DNA of 64,000 nucleotides from Vandiemenella viatica (Eukaryota; Arthropoda; Insecta; Orthoptera; Morabidae), in assembly GCA_031002005.1 (NCBI GenBank), contig CM061919.1, forward strand, positions 222,268,739 through 222,332,738. The letters are read 5' to 3'. Both the position numbers and the translations under genes were made by a program. Of the stretch, positions 23,632 through 35,269 are shown piece after piece; within the stretch, counting starts at the first letter, position 1, and each line of letters opens with the position of its first letter. The notes below the pieces were generated by a model. The model had not been told where the DNA came from. It saw only the letters and a program-made list of their open reading frames with translations, and ran no database searches.

Positions 23632-23857
23632 CAATATTGGCACATACGAAATGAAAACATGTTCAAGCTAGGGAAGGGTTGCTCACTTGCCTGAGAACTA
23701 TGGAAAACCCAGGTAATCTCATGCGCTGCACACTAATCAAAACTCCTTGAAGCTAGTACTATTCATAGTTCTTCTTACCTTTCACATCGTTCATTAACAT
23801 TTTCTCTTTAAGTTATACCACGCTGATGATTTGCGATTCATCGTATGTGCCAATGTT
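23632..23857. repeat. Short inverted-repeat pair
   Basis: CAATATTGGCACATACGAAA at 23632 and CGTATGTGCCAATGTTT at about 23842-23858 form imperfect inverted arms of about 18-20 bp around a 185-bp centre. A small mini-element is possible, but no target duplication was seen. Confidence 0.45.
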
Positions 23858-24062
23858 TGTGGATACGGCGCTGGAAATCATGTACGTATCATCATCTCCA
23901 GTGGATATCACTACCAGTTTGCTTTCTCTAGTACTAGGTCGGGCAGGGTTCACGCTATAACATATGCTACCACCCCAATTATGTAATTATTTATCATTTA
24001 AATATTATTTTGTTAAGTGTAATTAATTATCATTTAAATATTGATTGTAATAATGTACATGG

Positions 24063-24096
24063 TATTTATTTATTTATTTATTTTTATTTATTTATC
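24063..24096 (+). repeat. (TATT)n microsatellite
   Basis: About eight copies of a TATT-type tetramer with one irregularity. Confidence 0.9.
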
Positions 24097-24192
24097 AATC
24101 TTGTTCTAAGCTCGAGGAAACCACAAATTAACAAACATTGTCAGTTGGTAGTATATCTTTGAAAAGAATGAGATAGAAAATCTTTGGTCTGA

Positions 24193-24229
24193 TGTGAGAG
24201 CATGGATTTCCTTCCTCCATGTGTGAGAG
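24193..24229. repeat. Transposon footprint of the CATGG family
   Basis: TGTGAGAG (24193-24200), then a 21-base residue, then TGTGAGAG again (24222-24229). The residue has CATGG from the left end and ATTTCCTTCCTCCATG, 16 bases of the family's right end. The 8-bp duplication with only end bases between is what imprecise excision leaves behind. Confidence 0.85.
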
Positions 24230-25599
24230 ATTCTAAAACGTAGTATTGTCTCTGTTCTAAAATAAGAAGAAGAAGGAAGATGTGTGTGTAAAAAGCTGTA
24301 GGTTTTGGACTGTGTCGCAGTAACATTATATGAATGTATAGTAGTTCGAGAAGTGTTGTACTATAATTGTATTTTGTTTTGGTTGCGAGCTTTGAATTGA
24401 CTATTTATTAAAAAACAGTTGAGAATATACGCTAACGACTTGGTGTTGTAACTTATGTAGAATTAGCGGCGATTTGATGAGCTATTTTATTACCATTGAA
24501 TATCTTTAAATATTATTAAAAAAAGGTGACCTCTACTCTGTGTACGAGGATCAAAAGACGACTTATTTAGGGCCACGTCGTCATAAGATCTAAGGAGTTT
24601 CGAGCGAATAATTAATGAGATTTGCTCGACTTTAATTGGATGAATTTTAAATGTTTAGAGGTTACAATTGGCTCAACCTGCCAGGATTTATTTAATGTGC
24701 AGTAAATAAATTGTATGGAGGTTACAACGCGCTTGGGATTTCTTTTCCTCACTGTAGAGACTTTCCCATTTAGATTGAGTTTGTGACCTATTTTAAATCA
24801 CCGTTAGATTCTCTTTATTACAAGTGTCAATCCTTATTGTTGAGTTAGTGTAATTCACCTAAATGTCTCAACAATTTGGATTATTATCAGCACTGAAATT
24901 CTTTAAATATGTTTCATGTTATCTATTACATACGGCAAAAAAAAAGAAGAAAAAAAGCGAGAAGCAAACTAGGCTTCTGCAATAGGTGATTCGACAGCAA
25001 AAATAATTATTACACAACCTGGCATCGAGATTTTACAGAAATTGTGCAAGCAGTGCAAGTAAGCCAAGTAAATTATGCTTTTTTTTGTATAAAGTTTAAA
25101 ATCTTCTATGGATATGTAAAGCTTGGCTTTTAAAGCTGCCATCCCATGAATAAGATGCATTCACGTACCTGGGACTCATAACTGTCAGTGTGTGAAACAA
25201 AATAAATTATATTCTTAAAAATTATCAAGTACATGTATTTAAGCTCTGATTGAAATAAATTCACCGTACATTCACTATTTCTTGAAATTATTTGTTATAT
25301 ACATTATGGTCAAAGAATAAGCGGCTCTCCGAGCTGTGGTAAGTTGAATGTATTGAGTTTTCTCAATGTTCTTACCGTAAACAAAATTTTGTTAATGTTT
25401 ACAAAAATCTCAGAAGCTACAATTTCGATTAGAAGTATGATCCTTTATTCTTACAACTGAGTTATCATAAAACAAGGACAAAGCTTACTTATTTTGATAC
25501 TTCAAGTGGAGGATCCTCAATTTAGATGTAAGAAACTGCAATGGGTCGAATATAAAATGAGTGCTTGAATGGTCCAAATTTAGAAAGTGACACACATGA
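24230..25599. other. Non-coding stretch
   Basis: About 1.4 kb without gene or element borders. Purine-rich patch at 24940-24962. Short minus-strand frame at 24969-25160 has no recognisable domain. Confidence 0.4.
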
Positions 25600-26080
25600 C
25601 TGCATTGAGCTCGTTCATGATTGGGTTGAACTGTCTCCTCCACAGCTGGAATCATAGTGGTGTTCGAGGAAGATTTATTGCTTGTCGCAATGTGGCACTT
25701 ATGTGCAGCTGATCCTCAGAAATATCTATGTCGGTTGGCCTCTGTACTCAATATTCTAATTGGAACCAATACTTCTGTTGCTACATGAAACTCCTGTTCC
25801 ATGGTAGCCATGAATTGTACTCTATTTCTGACACTTTTACGTTTCAGTCAAAATTAGAGGGCGCCCAGAACGTGCAGCATTGACACAATCCACACCAATC
25901 TTACACTAATGCAGAACGAATTAAATGTTTGAGTTTGGATCGTTTACCTTCATTGCAATTGTCCAACTAGGCTGCCCACTTAAATAGCCACCCACAAAAA
26001 CGCCCTTCTCGAAGTCCTATATCTCTGTACATTGTGCCATCTTGTCAACTGATTTTACACCGGCCTGCAGCATTTCGTAG
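25600..26080 (-). pseudogene. Tc1/mariner-like transposase relic
   Basis: Minus-strand frames from about 26060 leftward give GGYLSGQPSWTIAMKVNDPN, then AARSGRPLILTET near 25860 and GSAAHKCHIATS near 25700. The RSGRP..LT motif (the AT-hook-like linker between DNA-binding helices) and a downstream G.AA....I pattern are those of Tc1-like transposases. Stops and shifts are frequent. The catalytic region was not seen. A Tigger element inserted at TA 26108, just upstream of this relic; a minus-strand frame at 38410-38595 on the far side of that element may belong to the same old sequence. Confidence 0.5.
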
Positions 26081-26439
26081 CGATAAAAATCAACTGGCGT
26101 ACTGAATTACAGTAATACCCCGCTTTACGCGACCCCGTTATGCGCGGTTTCGTTTTAGCGTGAATTTCAAATTTCGCGTTAAAATGCCTCGTATTACGCG
26201 AATTGCTTACTTAAGAATATGTATGTACATAATGTAGTCATTGGCTTCTCTTTGGTAGCGGGTATCCCCCCTATCTCTGATCATTCTGATCAAATAACTA
26301 GGGATTCTCCGTCCTACGATTTTGTTCTATGGGGAGTCCCTCGTTTATTCCATATGTTTATCTCGATTTGCAGTCGTTTTTTAACGTTTGTTGAAGATAC
26401 ATAATTTAACACTACGTTAAAAATGCCGCCTATGAAGAA

Positions 26440-27028
26440 AAAAAAGAGCGTAAAAGCGTAACTTTGGAATTGAAAATGAAGGTGATAAGAAGAATGGAAA
26501 ATGGAGGCAAAGCAACAATTGTTGGCAGAGATTTTGGTCGACTGTGAGAACGATTTTTAAAAATCGGGAAAAAAAAAAACTTTCCAGCGAAAAATCAACA
26601 CCTATAAATGCAACAAAACTTTCTCGTTCAAGATCTTCTATCCTAGAAAGAATGGAGAAGTTGCTAGCAGTCTGGATCAAAGATTTAAATAAGAAGAACA
26701 CACCCCTGAGTCAAGATCTCATATGTACAAAAGCAATATCTTTGTATGAGATGTTAAAGACAGAAGAAAGTGAAGGGAGTTCCACTCCGACTTTTGCTGC
26801 CAGCAGAAGCTGGTTTCATCGGTTCAAGCAGCGTTCCAATCTTCACAATATCCAGATAACAGGTGAGGCCGGCAGCGCGGACACTCAAGCTGCAGCTGAG
26901 TTTCCAGACAAGTTTCAAGATTTCGTAGCACTAGAAAAAATTCCTGCTTGTCTCATCTTCAATGTTGTTCCCTTTACTGGGAAAAAGATGCCATCTCGAA
27001 CATTCATTCTTAAAGAAGAACGTCAAGC
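26440..27028 (+). pseudogene. Tigger transposase, N-terminal half
   Basis: The start reads TLELKMKVIRRMENGGKATI then VGRDFG, the first psq/CENP-B helix-turn-helix, in a frame that is broken near 26545. The second DNA-binding block follows: MEKLLAVWIKDLNKKNTPLS, then a SWFHRFKQR motif near 26810-26835, typical of a CENP-B-type HTH. FPDKFQDFV marks the linker to the DDE domain. The frame is cut at about 27028 by the hAT insertion inside a codon run KEERQA. CENP-B and jerky proteins are domesticated relatives. Confidence 0.88.
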
Positions 27029-27636
27029 CAGAGGCGGCCCTAGCAAGTTTTTCAGGTGGTGCGAGATCTCATCATGGCGCCCCAAATGAGCAATCGCTTA
27101 TTCGTGATTAAGGTCTCCATATATATAGACTGAAGATAACATACAGTTTTTACACCCTACTAATATTAAAAACGTAAAAGTTTATTTGCTTGATGTTTTT
27201 ACTGTATCGTGTCGAAACTACTGAACTGCTTAGGATAAATTTGGAGTAATGTATTATCCATCTACTTTTATCCCAAATAACAGTTCCCGTGGTATTTGGA
27301 GTCTTTATATATGATAACAACTCAAACTTCGGAAAGATTAGTATAGGATAGCAGCGGTACGAATGAGAAGCAACAGTAGAAAGGAATACTATATGTTTGA
27401 AATGGTTTATTTAAGCTACTGTGGCGAACACAATGCTCACGTCAAATTCAGTTTTTAATCATTATTTAAAATAGAAAATATATTAAAATAAAAATTCCCA
27501 CTTTTAATACCGATGAATAAAGTTTACCAAAATTTTTCCAGAACCTTCGGAGACTAATGCTTAAATAGGTTAAATGCATTTTTTTCCCCCCAAGTATTTT
27601 TAATTGTTTTTGCCTCACTCTGAAGCTAATCCTCGC

Positions 27637-28315
27637 CATGGAGGAAGGAAATATATGGAGGAGAAGTGACGTTAAATCGGTGAAGCAGGCTCTAAACTCT
27701 CCCGCATGGCGGCAGCAGCGGTATTGCACTTCCAAACATTGCGATGTTCCCAGTATATCCCGAAAACTAAGCAAGATATCGAAAAATTTTATTCTTTATT
27801 TTCGATTTGTCTCGTCGTGTTACATAAGAATCGATCATTAAATTTGACTTTTGCGAAATTTTTCTTCTCCATTTCAACCTTACTTTTGATACAGTATATC
27901 TCTAGAACTAGGTGAGATATCGAAAAATTTTATTATTTATTTTTCATTTGTCTCGTCTTTTTAAATAAGAATTCATCATCAAATTTGACTTTAACCAATT
28001 TTTTCTTCTGAATTTCAACCAAAACTATTTCACATTTGGGACAGAATATCTCGAAAACTAAGCAGAATATCAAAAAAATTTATTCTTCATTTTTTATTAG
28101 TCATATCGAGTTACATAATAATCCATCACCAGATATCGGCGTCATCTTTATCCTAGAGTCCCCTTGAGGTTTTTGTACATATTCCCCGTGTCTGTATGGA
28201 AGCGGCCATGCCCCCTCCACTCCGGCCATGCCCCCCCACTCCTCCTCCACCCTGCTTCACTTCAATGCGTGGTGAAGGTCTCTTGCGTCGTCTCCATATA
28301 TTTCCTTCCTCCATG
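27637..28315 (-). mobile_element. CATGG-family DNA transposon, inverted 679-bp copy
   Basis: 8-bp duplication ATCCTCGC at 27629-27636 and 28316-28323. Relative to the copies at 7022 and 8810 it is inverted: the GGAGGAGAAGTGACGTTAAA end is at the left and the GACGACGCAAGAGACC end (complement) at the right. It keeps the tandem AGATAT core units, but is more than 1 kb shorter than those copies. No coding capacity. Confidence 0.93.
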
Positions 28316-29514
28316 ATCCTCGCTACGCCCTTGGAAAGTTGTGTAATAGGGTGATCAACGCATTCTCTAGCGATCATATGGTAAAACACGTTAATTGTAA
28401 ACAATTCTTCTGGATCTGTTGCTATCTCATTTACGGCTCATACTCAAAAAATCTTTACTTTCTTCGGCATCTGACTAGGTTAATAGGAATTTTTCAAGTC
28501 TGAGAATCAACTTCCCTAGCTGTCTGTTATCAGAGCTGGCAGTCCTTCTCAAATTCCGAGCTGGGATGGAAGGGGATATTCTCCACCACCTCGAAGCTGG
28601 TACTGACCTGTTTAAATTTGTTTTAACTGCTTCGTTATAATGTCCTCTTGACGTTTTGAACTCTCTTTCTCGGAGAAGTCGCCACGAATTAAATTAAAAA
28701 TGCCGAAATGTGAGACGCTCCGCAATCATAAAATGTTAGCAAAAATGCAGAAATAAAACCAAAATTATCGGTACAGGGATCTTATCAACCTAAACAGGTT
28801 CGTTTAGTCATAGTGATCATGGTTAGGTTGAAATTCTGCCTGGACCAAGAATAAAAAGTTTACAGGAAATTTGTTCTGCGGCATCCATCTCGGAAACGGA
28901 GGCAATTGATTATCTCTGACCGCTTTTATCGATTCTAAGATGGCGAGCCTTGTACTGCATCTCGAATAAAAAATTTCTATCTGTTAATTTAGTGCGACGT
29001 TTTACAACGAAATGTATCTAAAACGGCCAAGGGCGTAGCCAGGATTTTTTTCAGGAGGGGGGGGGGCAGGCAAGAAAAAACTGATAATATGCATGCTACA
29101 AAAACGCTGATTAATGTAATACATATATATTTTATTACTTAATTTTATAATATTTTATTAATTAATTATAATTTAATTAATTCATATTTATTTAATTACA
29201 CTAATAATAATTTTCGAGCTACTTTATCAGAAATTTTATCACAATTTTCTTGTAAAAGTTTTCTGTGTACACCAAGCATACACAAACACTTTAGATGGTT
29301 CTCTAGGATATTTCCGTCTCATTTAACTCTTTAGTAAGGTCTAGTTCTCTAATATCCTTCTATTGTCATACCCTTGTCCTTCCATAGTTTATACCATAGT
29401 GCTACTTCATAATCAAAAAATTTTAAGTTGTAGCATTGGCAGAAACTTAATGAATATTTTTAAAAAAATCAAACAATGACTTACTTAAACTTTAGCTGGG
29501 ATGTAGCAAGGGAT

Positions 29515-30740
29515 TGCAATCCAACAATGCGGGATCCCGCATCATTTGGTAGTCTGACGGATCCAGTACCTAATTAAGCGGATCCGCAATCCATAAAATG
29601 GGGTGAAAACATGTTTCAGTCTTCGTCACCTTGTCTTTCCAGTCCAACTCGTTCTCTACAGGTAGTGGCGCCCCGTTCACCTTTACCCGTCAAGTTGACA
29701 TTTGACTCACAGCAACAAAATGTGTGTTTATGTCGTCCGCCATCATAAGTATATACATTCACTTTTTTTTTTTAAGAACTCCAGTTGGTTTTTGTTGTGT
29801 GCATTACTGTAATTTGAGTTATGTCATCCTATTGCAAAACTAGGTCCCAGATCGTACACACAAAAAAAGATACAATTAGAGTTGTTTCTGAGGAGGAAGT
29901 AGAATCAATACAAAAAGAAGGTTACAACTTATTGACAGCTATTTAAAAATCTAGTGAATAGATGATGTGTTAAAACGTTTTTATCATAAACTGTACTTCA
30001 TTGTATTTGAGATATTTCTTTTCAAAAAGTGGATTTCAATTTCCTAATTCTGCTAATTCTATAAGATCTATGATAGCAAAGTTTTCAAATACCCTAAAAG
30101 TTGACATAATTGTTCAGTTTGAATGTTTCAAGCAATGGAAAAGATTTTAGTTGAGTGTTTGATGAGTGGACGTTCCAAAAAAATCACCTACATTACGTTC
30201 ACAGCAAAGAAACAAATTTTAATATCAGTTTGCTTAGAATACAGGGTTCGTGCACCACGGAGCATTGCATCAGTCTGGTCAAAAAACGACTGACTAGCAT
30301 TGGTGTTGCTGTTGAATCTTATGTTATCGGCAAAAGATCTGTCGAAACAAGTATCATGGAAAACGTTCTGCCTTGGTACCTGCAATTGTACTTTTCACAC
30401 AGTACACAATTGGCAGTTGTCGACGTTTTATACCCCTCCCCCCACCCCAAAAAAATAAACAAATTGAGCGCACATAAACAACTTTGACTCGTACGTAGAT
30501 CACGAAGACCTGGACGCCACAACTGAAGCACAAAGCGTGACCGTAAACACTGGATCATCCACGTACAGAGGTGATTCCCAGATTATAATGATTTCAAACA
30601 AAGTGCAGAAAGTTGTTAAGATTTTCAAAAAGTTTATTTATATATGATCATTTCAATCAAACCAACGAATGAGGAAATGGAAAGGGCTTTCTCGGCTGCT
30701 AGCTAAATAGGTAATTCATTTGCAAATAAAGTGTTTGTTT
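29515..30740 (+). pseudogene. hAT transposase relic, plus strand
   Basis: A possible left end near 29520 (AGGGATTGCAATCC with repeated GGATCCCGC and GGATCCGC) precedes the coding remains. Near 30240-30420 the frame reads SLVKKRLTSIGVAVESYVIG then YFSHSTQLAVVDVLY, like the central hAT region with its H...LAVVDVLY string. Near 30675-30710 comes EEMERAFSAAS, the start of the C-terminal hAT dimerisation domain (normally E.AFSAAG), followed by a stop. All blocks are separated by stops. The right end is not resolved. Confidence 0.65.
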
Positions 30741-31149
30741 CAGTGCTTATTAGATACATAGATTATTTTTAAAACTGACATGATTTACTGTAAGGCATGT
30801 AATATGATCTAAAACTGAATACTTCCTATAATTGATTATTTACTAAATACCTAGCGTTAGGTTTAAAACAAAACGAGTAAAAGTGCAATGTATAATCCCA
30901 AAACACTACCAAGGAATTTAAATAAGGTATGAAAATAGATCACTTTCAAAAATCGTATAGAAACTCAGCAGGGTTATTGGAACGACGTTATTGGATAGAT
31001 ACAATGCGCCCACTTTCATATCGGTTCCAATGGCAGATGCATTTCTGGTAGATGTGTTTAAAATACTTTAGCTCTCCGTGCCCGCGTTGTTGCGATGATC
31101 TTTTATGATAGATATTACCTACTGTATTAATATGATCAATGCATGTATA

Positions 31150-32060
31150 CATGTCGATCATCTTTGATTGTAACGCAGTGGCAACAGGTACCGATAATCC
31201 TGAGTATTCAATCCAATGCTTATAATGAAGTCTGATTTAGTAGCAGCGTATTGTAACAGCTAAGTACTTTTCCTCGCCGCATCATTCCCTTCTCTAAAAA
31301 CATTCGAAAGTCCATTAACAATGTCTTCAAAATGCTCGTTGAAAATAGCAAAACACGTATATTTGTGAGACCAGTGGGTCTCATATAAAGCTGATATATT
31401 TGGCACGTACTTTCTCCATAAAAAGGTTTCCCATAAAAAGTTATGATGTACTGTATGGTGTTAATTGTGTTCTGTATTTCTGTAATTCCATTTAAATTAT
31501 TTCAACCAGGTTAAGTCTGTGGCTTGTACAATGAAAATAAAGGCTTTTTATATATTTTTTTTTGAATCCCACCAATTAACACACTTCATATCCTTGGCTA
31601 ACGCACCTGTCAGGTCCATGTCCTTCGTTTTCTTAAAACCTATCAATTTCTGATGCCATAATTTGTCATTCAACGCCATCAGATCTACGAATCACAGAAA
31701 TTTTTTGCGGATTGAATTTTTATCTTCGTCAAAAAAACTGATTTTTATGGAAAGCTGTTCTTCCCAGCTAAGCCACACGACTCATCTGCCAGTACAATAT
31801 AAGCATAAGCCTTCTTTGCGGTCTGCATAATTTCACTTTTATTGACCAAGCCGCCTAGGTCAGTGATTTCGTTTTTAATCTGTGGGGAGATTATAAATAA
31901 CAATTTTTCTAACTTTTTTCTATATGCTGTTTCAAAACTAAAACACTTCTTAGTTTCAGCAGGTCTTCAAGAATACCTTTATGTTGCTCTTTACTTCTCA
32001 AACGCAAGTCATTTGTATGGCGTACCACAGAAAATAATGGAAGATATCATAGATGACCCA
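31150..32060 (-). pseudogene. hAT-like (ZMYM/DUF4371 type) transposase relic
   Basis: Read leftward from about 31870: LGGLVNKSEI then YAYIVLADESCG (the conserved ..IADE block), HCTSHRLNLV near 31503-31532 (the conserved HC.AHRLNL motif) and ETHWSHKYTCFAIFNEHFED near 31370, where intact relatives have ETRW. The order fits the DUF4371-containing hAT family related to ZMYM-type proteins. Stops and shifts show that it is dead. It may be the original transposase of hAT element 2. Confidence 0.7.
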
Positions 32061-32099
32061 ATTTGTCGATTATCTTCTACTTCCTTCCGGTGAGCAGTA

Positions 32100-33029
32100 T
32101 TCGTCATAACAGTGACCGGTATTTAATTTTTTCTATAAGTTCTTAGCATCGTTAGCTGCTGATTGATGATAATGTGATGAAACCTGTATTTGCAGTATTC
32201 ATTGATATTTTTAAAGTGACAGTAAATTCGAGTAGCAAATTAATTAAAATATACTAGTAGAGGCAGGTAAGTCTGCAAGCAATCATGATTTAATTTTCAC
32301 TTCAAATTAGTGGCTTTAGCATCCGCAGAAAAGTTGTAATTTTCGGAAAGGTACCCAGCAGCGTTTCAGCACCTCTCTCCAACAGCATTGCAGTTAATTC
32401 ATAAGACTGAATCAAGCTGGACCTGTGAGCTGAACACCGTATGTAGCAGTATAGATACGACCACAGAATGAATGAAACAATTTTACCTTTTTTTGTGTCG
32501 CTGCTTCAACGGCGTGTTTGTGCATGTCCCGCTACCTAGGTAGCTCTACTGCTATGTGTTACTTTGTATTGGGTTGGGCTTGTTTTGGGGACTCTTTTAA
32601 TTTGCGCTTTGAGGGGAAAACATGGTTATGGTCGTCTAGGACGACCTTATGTGGAAAACCCGTACAGTTTTCTTATGATCATATCAGTGCTAGACCGTTG
32701 GGCCAGCCCAACTCTTATCCGGGCACCTAGGACATATATACTGTAAATTCCAAGTAATAAATATTTTATCACAAAATACCTCTTATACTATCGACGTTTT
32801 CACAATCGCTTAATGGTAATAAAAATAAAATAAAATACAAACGAATACAGTTAACTATAGTTATTAAATAAAAGTCGTACTTTTTGTAAGTACTGTATGT
32901 AATACTAGTTAAAAGCCTGTCGTTAGCCTTACGGTAAATACAAATTAATTACATTTAAAAAAACTTCCTTATATTCATTGTTATAAAAAAAAATTAATAG
33001 CGCACGCTCCTGCGATGTCACAGTATAAA
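32100..33029. other. Stretch without a recognised gene
   Basis: Lies inside hAT element 2. A less AT-rich patch at 32510-32735 has overlapping open frames with no domain. A CTACCTAGGTAGC near 32531 is a short palindrome. Nothing else stands out. Confidence 0.35.
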
Positions 33030-33427
33030 GGGGGCGTCCATTAATTACGTGAGGTGAAATGGGAGGGGGTCTGGCGAAATCTTACGTAACCTCATCAAGG
33101 CAGAGGGGGAGTCAATGGAAATCTCACGTGAGGTTTTGAAATTCTTGTAGGACTGTAGAGCAAAAAAAAAAAAAAAAGAAATTAAGTCTACAAAAGCCGA
33201 CCTTGGGGGAGGAGGTGTAACTGCCCTTGGAAGCATGAGATCTAAAAAAAAAGGTCACGAAAAGTTTCGAGGTCGATTAGTAGGGGGGGGGGGTGTTCCT
33301 CCGTCCGTCAAAATCTCATGTCATTTTAGAGGAAGGGATCCAACCAGATCTCACGATGTCTCAACCAGAGAGGGGGGGGGGAGTGCGGAATTCCGGAAAA
33401 CACCTCACGTGATTAATGGACGCCCCC
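33030..33427. mobile_element. 398-bp TIR mini-element with GGGGGCGTCC ends
   Basis: Left end GGGGGCGTCCATTAATTACG and right end CGTGATTAATGGACGCCCCC are inverted repeats of about 24 bp. Inside, ATCTCACGTGAGG-like strings and G runs (33283-33293, 33372-33381) repeat. AAA flanks both sides, so a 3-bp duplication is possible but not provable. No coding capacity. Superfamily undecided. Confidence 0.8.
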
Positions 33428-33981
33428 AAACGACGACAAGTCAGCCTCAGTCTACCGGTATTTAGGCACACGGCAAAAGCCCCTCATTCCTTTAACTCGC
33501 GCACAGTTAAGAAGGAGGTGCCTTTGTTCGAGTTTGCTCACGCAGCACAGCGAAAATTTGTTACAATGGATAACGAAAACTGTGGCCTTTTAATACAACT
33601 GTACGGTGCCAAAAACATTTTGTGTATTAGCAAATGTGCAGCCTAATGAGACTCTTATGGTATCACCTCCATCACCAACACCCAATCAACGAATCTATAG
33701 AATCGCCAAATGATATGATTAACTCAATACATTTTACCTAAGTAAGGAGTAAGTTCACGTTAAAAATGACAACAGAAATTGAATAGCAATAAAAAATTTA
33801 ATATAAAATGGATGCTATTTCCTTATCTTTGCCCAATCTTCCAGAGCATAACATAAAACGTCAAAAACATCTGGATCTGTTCAAGAAAATGATTATTTTG
33901 ACACTCGAATAAGGGGTTACAGGCTAGTACACGAGTCTCCAATTGCTAGAAATCTTGTAGCCACAGCGGCTTTCAGTAATT
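33428..33981. other. Non-coding stretch inside hAT element 2
   Basis: About 550 bases between two mini-elements, with no recognised domain or repeat. Confidence 0.35.
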
Positions 33982-33989
33982 GAAACCGC

Positions 33990-34340
33990 CAGGGGCGTAG
34001 CTACTATGGGGCTAGGCGGTGCAGTGCACCGGGGCCCCTACGCTCAGGGGGCCCCCAAGCGCAGTTCAGAGGGCCCACGGGCCTTCACGACAAGCTGGCG
34101 ACCTCTTTCTTTTTTTTTTAGCTCTACCGTCGTATAAGGGGGCCCCTAAGACACACGGAGCCCCCTCACTAAGTTGCCCTCACTGCTAAGGGGGCCCCCA
34201 AGCACAAATCAGCGGCTCCCAGCCTCAGCTCACGGGACCCCTGCCAGCAACACAAAGCAAAAAAAAGGTCGCCCATCTGGCCTGAGGGCCCAAATTAAAT
34301 TTTTTGCACCGGGGCCCTTGTTGACCTAGCTACGCCACTG
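33990..34340. mobile_element. 351-bp hAT mini-element
   Basis: Ends CAGGGGCGTAGCTACTATGG and TAGCTACGCCACTG are inverted repeats; the 8-bp duplication GAAACCGC is at 33982-33989 and 34341-34348. GGGGCCCC-rich interior, no coding frame. Its ends resemble those of hAT element 2, so a related transposase may have moved it. Confidence 0.92.
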
Positions 34341-34920
34341 GAAACCGCCTGCTGAAATTGTGTGTTCACTGGCTCAATTAATTGTTTTGGGAACTCTACC
34401 GTTATGATTCTCGTAAAATTTGTTTATTTGTATCCTCGATGGCTTCATTTCTCGTGTCTTCCATGAGTTTCTCACCATACTGTATTCTATTAATATACAA
34501 TTTCCATATCCACCAAATCACTTTTCGTTTAGGTTCCTGGTATACAGTGTTATGCATTACATGGAAAGTTTCAGCTAGTCGTACACGTGAAATGTCCACG
34601 CTGGCTTCACGAAAAGACAGTGCCTGAATAGTTTGCCGCGCAATCTTGGCTGGGTTGCGTTGCCACGCGCGGCAGCCGCGCTCGTCAACAGAAATGGTTC
34701 GCGCGGCAAATAACCGGTTTGGCGCGCTCGAACACTGGCTCGCGCGGCAACCGCACATACGCAACTTAAGAGTCGGCAGCCGCACCGTGCGTGGCGCGTT
34801 GTTACGCCTCGCCCTCGTTAACGTCAGTTTTACGCAGATAGCAGTAGCAAGCAGGTTTAAATCACGTGAACCGAATTAATTTTTGAAAGTTTCTTAACAT
34901 TATTTACTTTTCGGTTCGGT
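34341..34920. other. Patch with a CpG-rich island and a weak minus-strand frame
   Basis: Bases 34630-34830 are unusually rich in CGCGCGG strings (GCCACGCGCGGCAGCCGCGC at 34660), quite unlike the AT-rich surroundings. The adjoining bases 34402-34625 read open on the minus strand (AETFHVMHNTVYQEPKRKVI), which looks protein-like but is unassigned. The GC patch could be another small inserted element; I found no duplication to prove it. Confidence 0.4.
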
Positions 34921-35269
34921 GGAACTCCGATCGAGCGCATACCCGCGTCCGGCTAGGGGGGGGGCAGCTGCCCCCCCCTGCCCGTACCTGGCTACGCCCT
35001 TGAAAACGGCAAAATAATATTACAACAACCATCATTTCAAAAGATTGTAATCGTTTTTGAGCGCCTGCGGCATCTAATAGAAGCGCATCACTCTCACATT
35101 TCGGTATTTTTAATTTATTCGTGGCGAATTTTTAGAGAAAGAGTGCAAAACCGGAAGAGGACATTATACCGAAGCAGGAAAAAAAAAAAAATTCAACAGG
35201 TCATTACCAGTTTTGGGGCGGTGGAGAATATCTCCTTCCACTCTCGAGCAGTTTTTCAGGAACTGTGAA

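Larger units (their letters stand above)
29028..35002. mobile_element. hAT element 2, nested in hAT element 1
   Basis: Ends CAAGGGCGTAGCCAGG and CCTGGCTACGCCCTTG are perfect inverted repeats, flanked by the 8-bp duplication AAAACGGC at 29020-29027 and 35003-35010. Oligo-G tracts follow both ends. The 5,975-bp span contains two different hAT transposase relics (29820-30725 plus, 31150-32060 minus), a TIR mini-element (33030-33427) and a hAT mini-element (33990-34340). Confidence 0.94.
28555..35265. repeat. Long inverted arms around hAT element 2
   Basis: About 28555-28735 (GGATATTCTCCACCACC, ATAATGTCCTC, ATGCCGAAATGTGAGA) is the imperfect reverse complement of about 35085-35265. After removing hAT element 2 (29028-35002) the arms lie about 360 bp apart, so this is an older foldback element into which hAT 2 inserted. 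A core repeat (GGTTGAAATTCTGCCTGGAC) sits between the arms near 28832. Borders are uncertain. Confidence 0.65.

Noticed and set aside
19389..24725. TGTAACCTCC at 19390 and GGAGGTTACA at 24716 as the two ends of one LTR or TIR element
   Set aside because: Flanks show no target duplication, the span contains an unrelated LINE tail and a footprint in ordinary sequence, and 10-bp matches over 5 kb can be chance.
32518..32746. Two overlapping open frames as a small host gene
   Set aside because: No domain, splice or start support, and the stretch lies inside hAT element 2.
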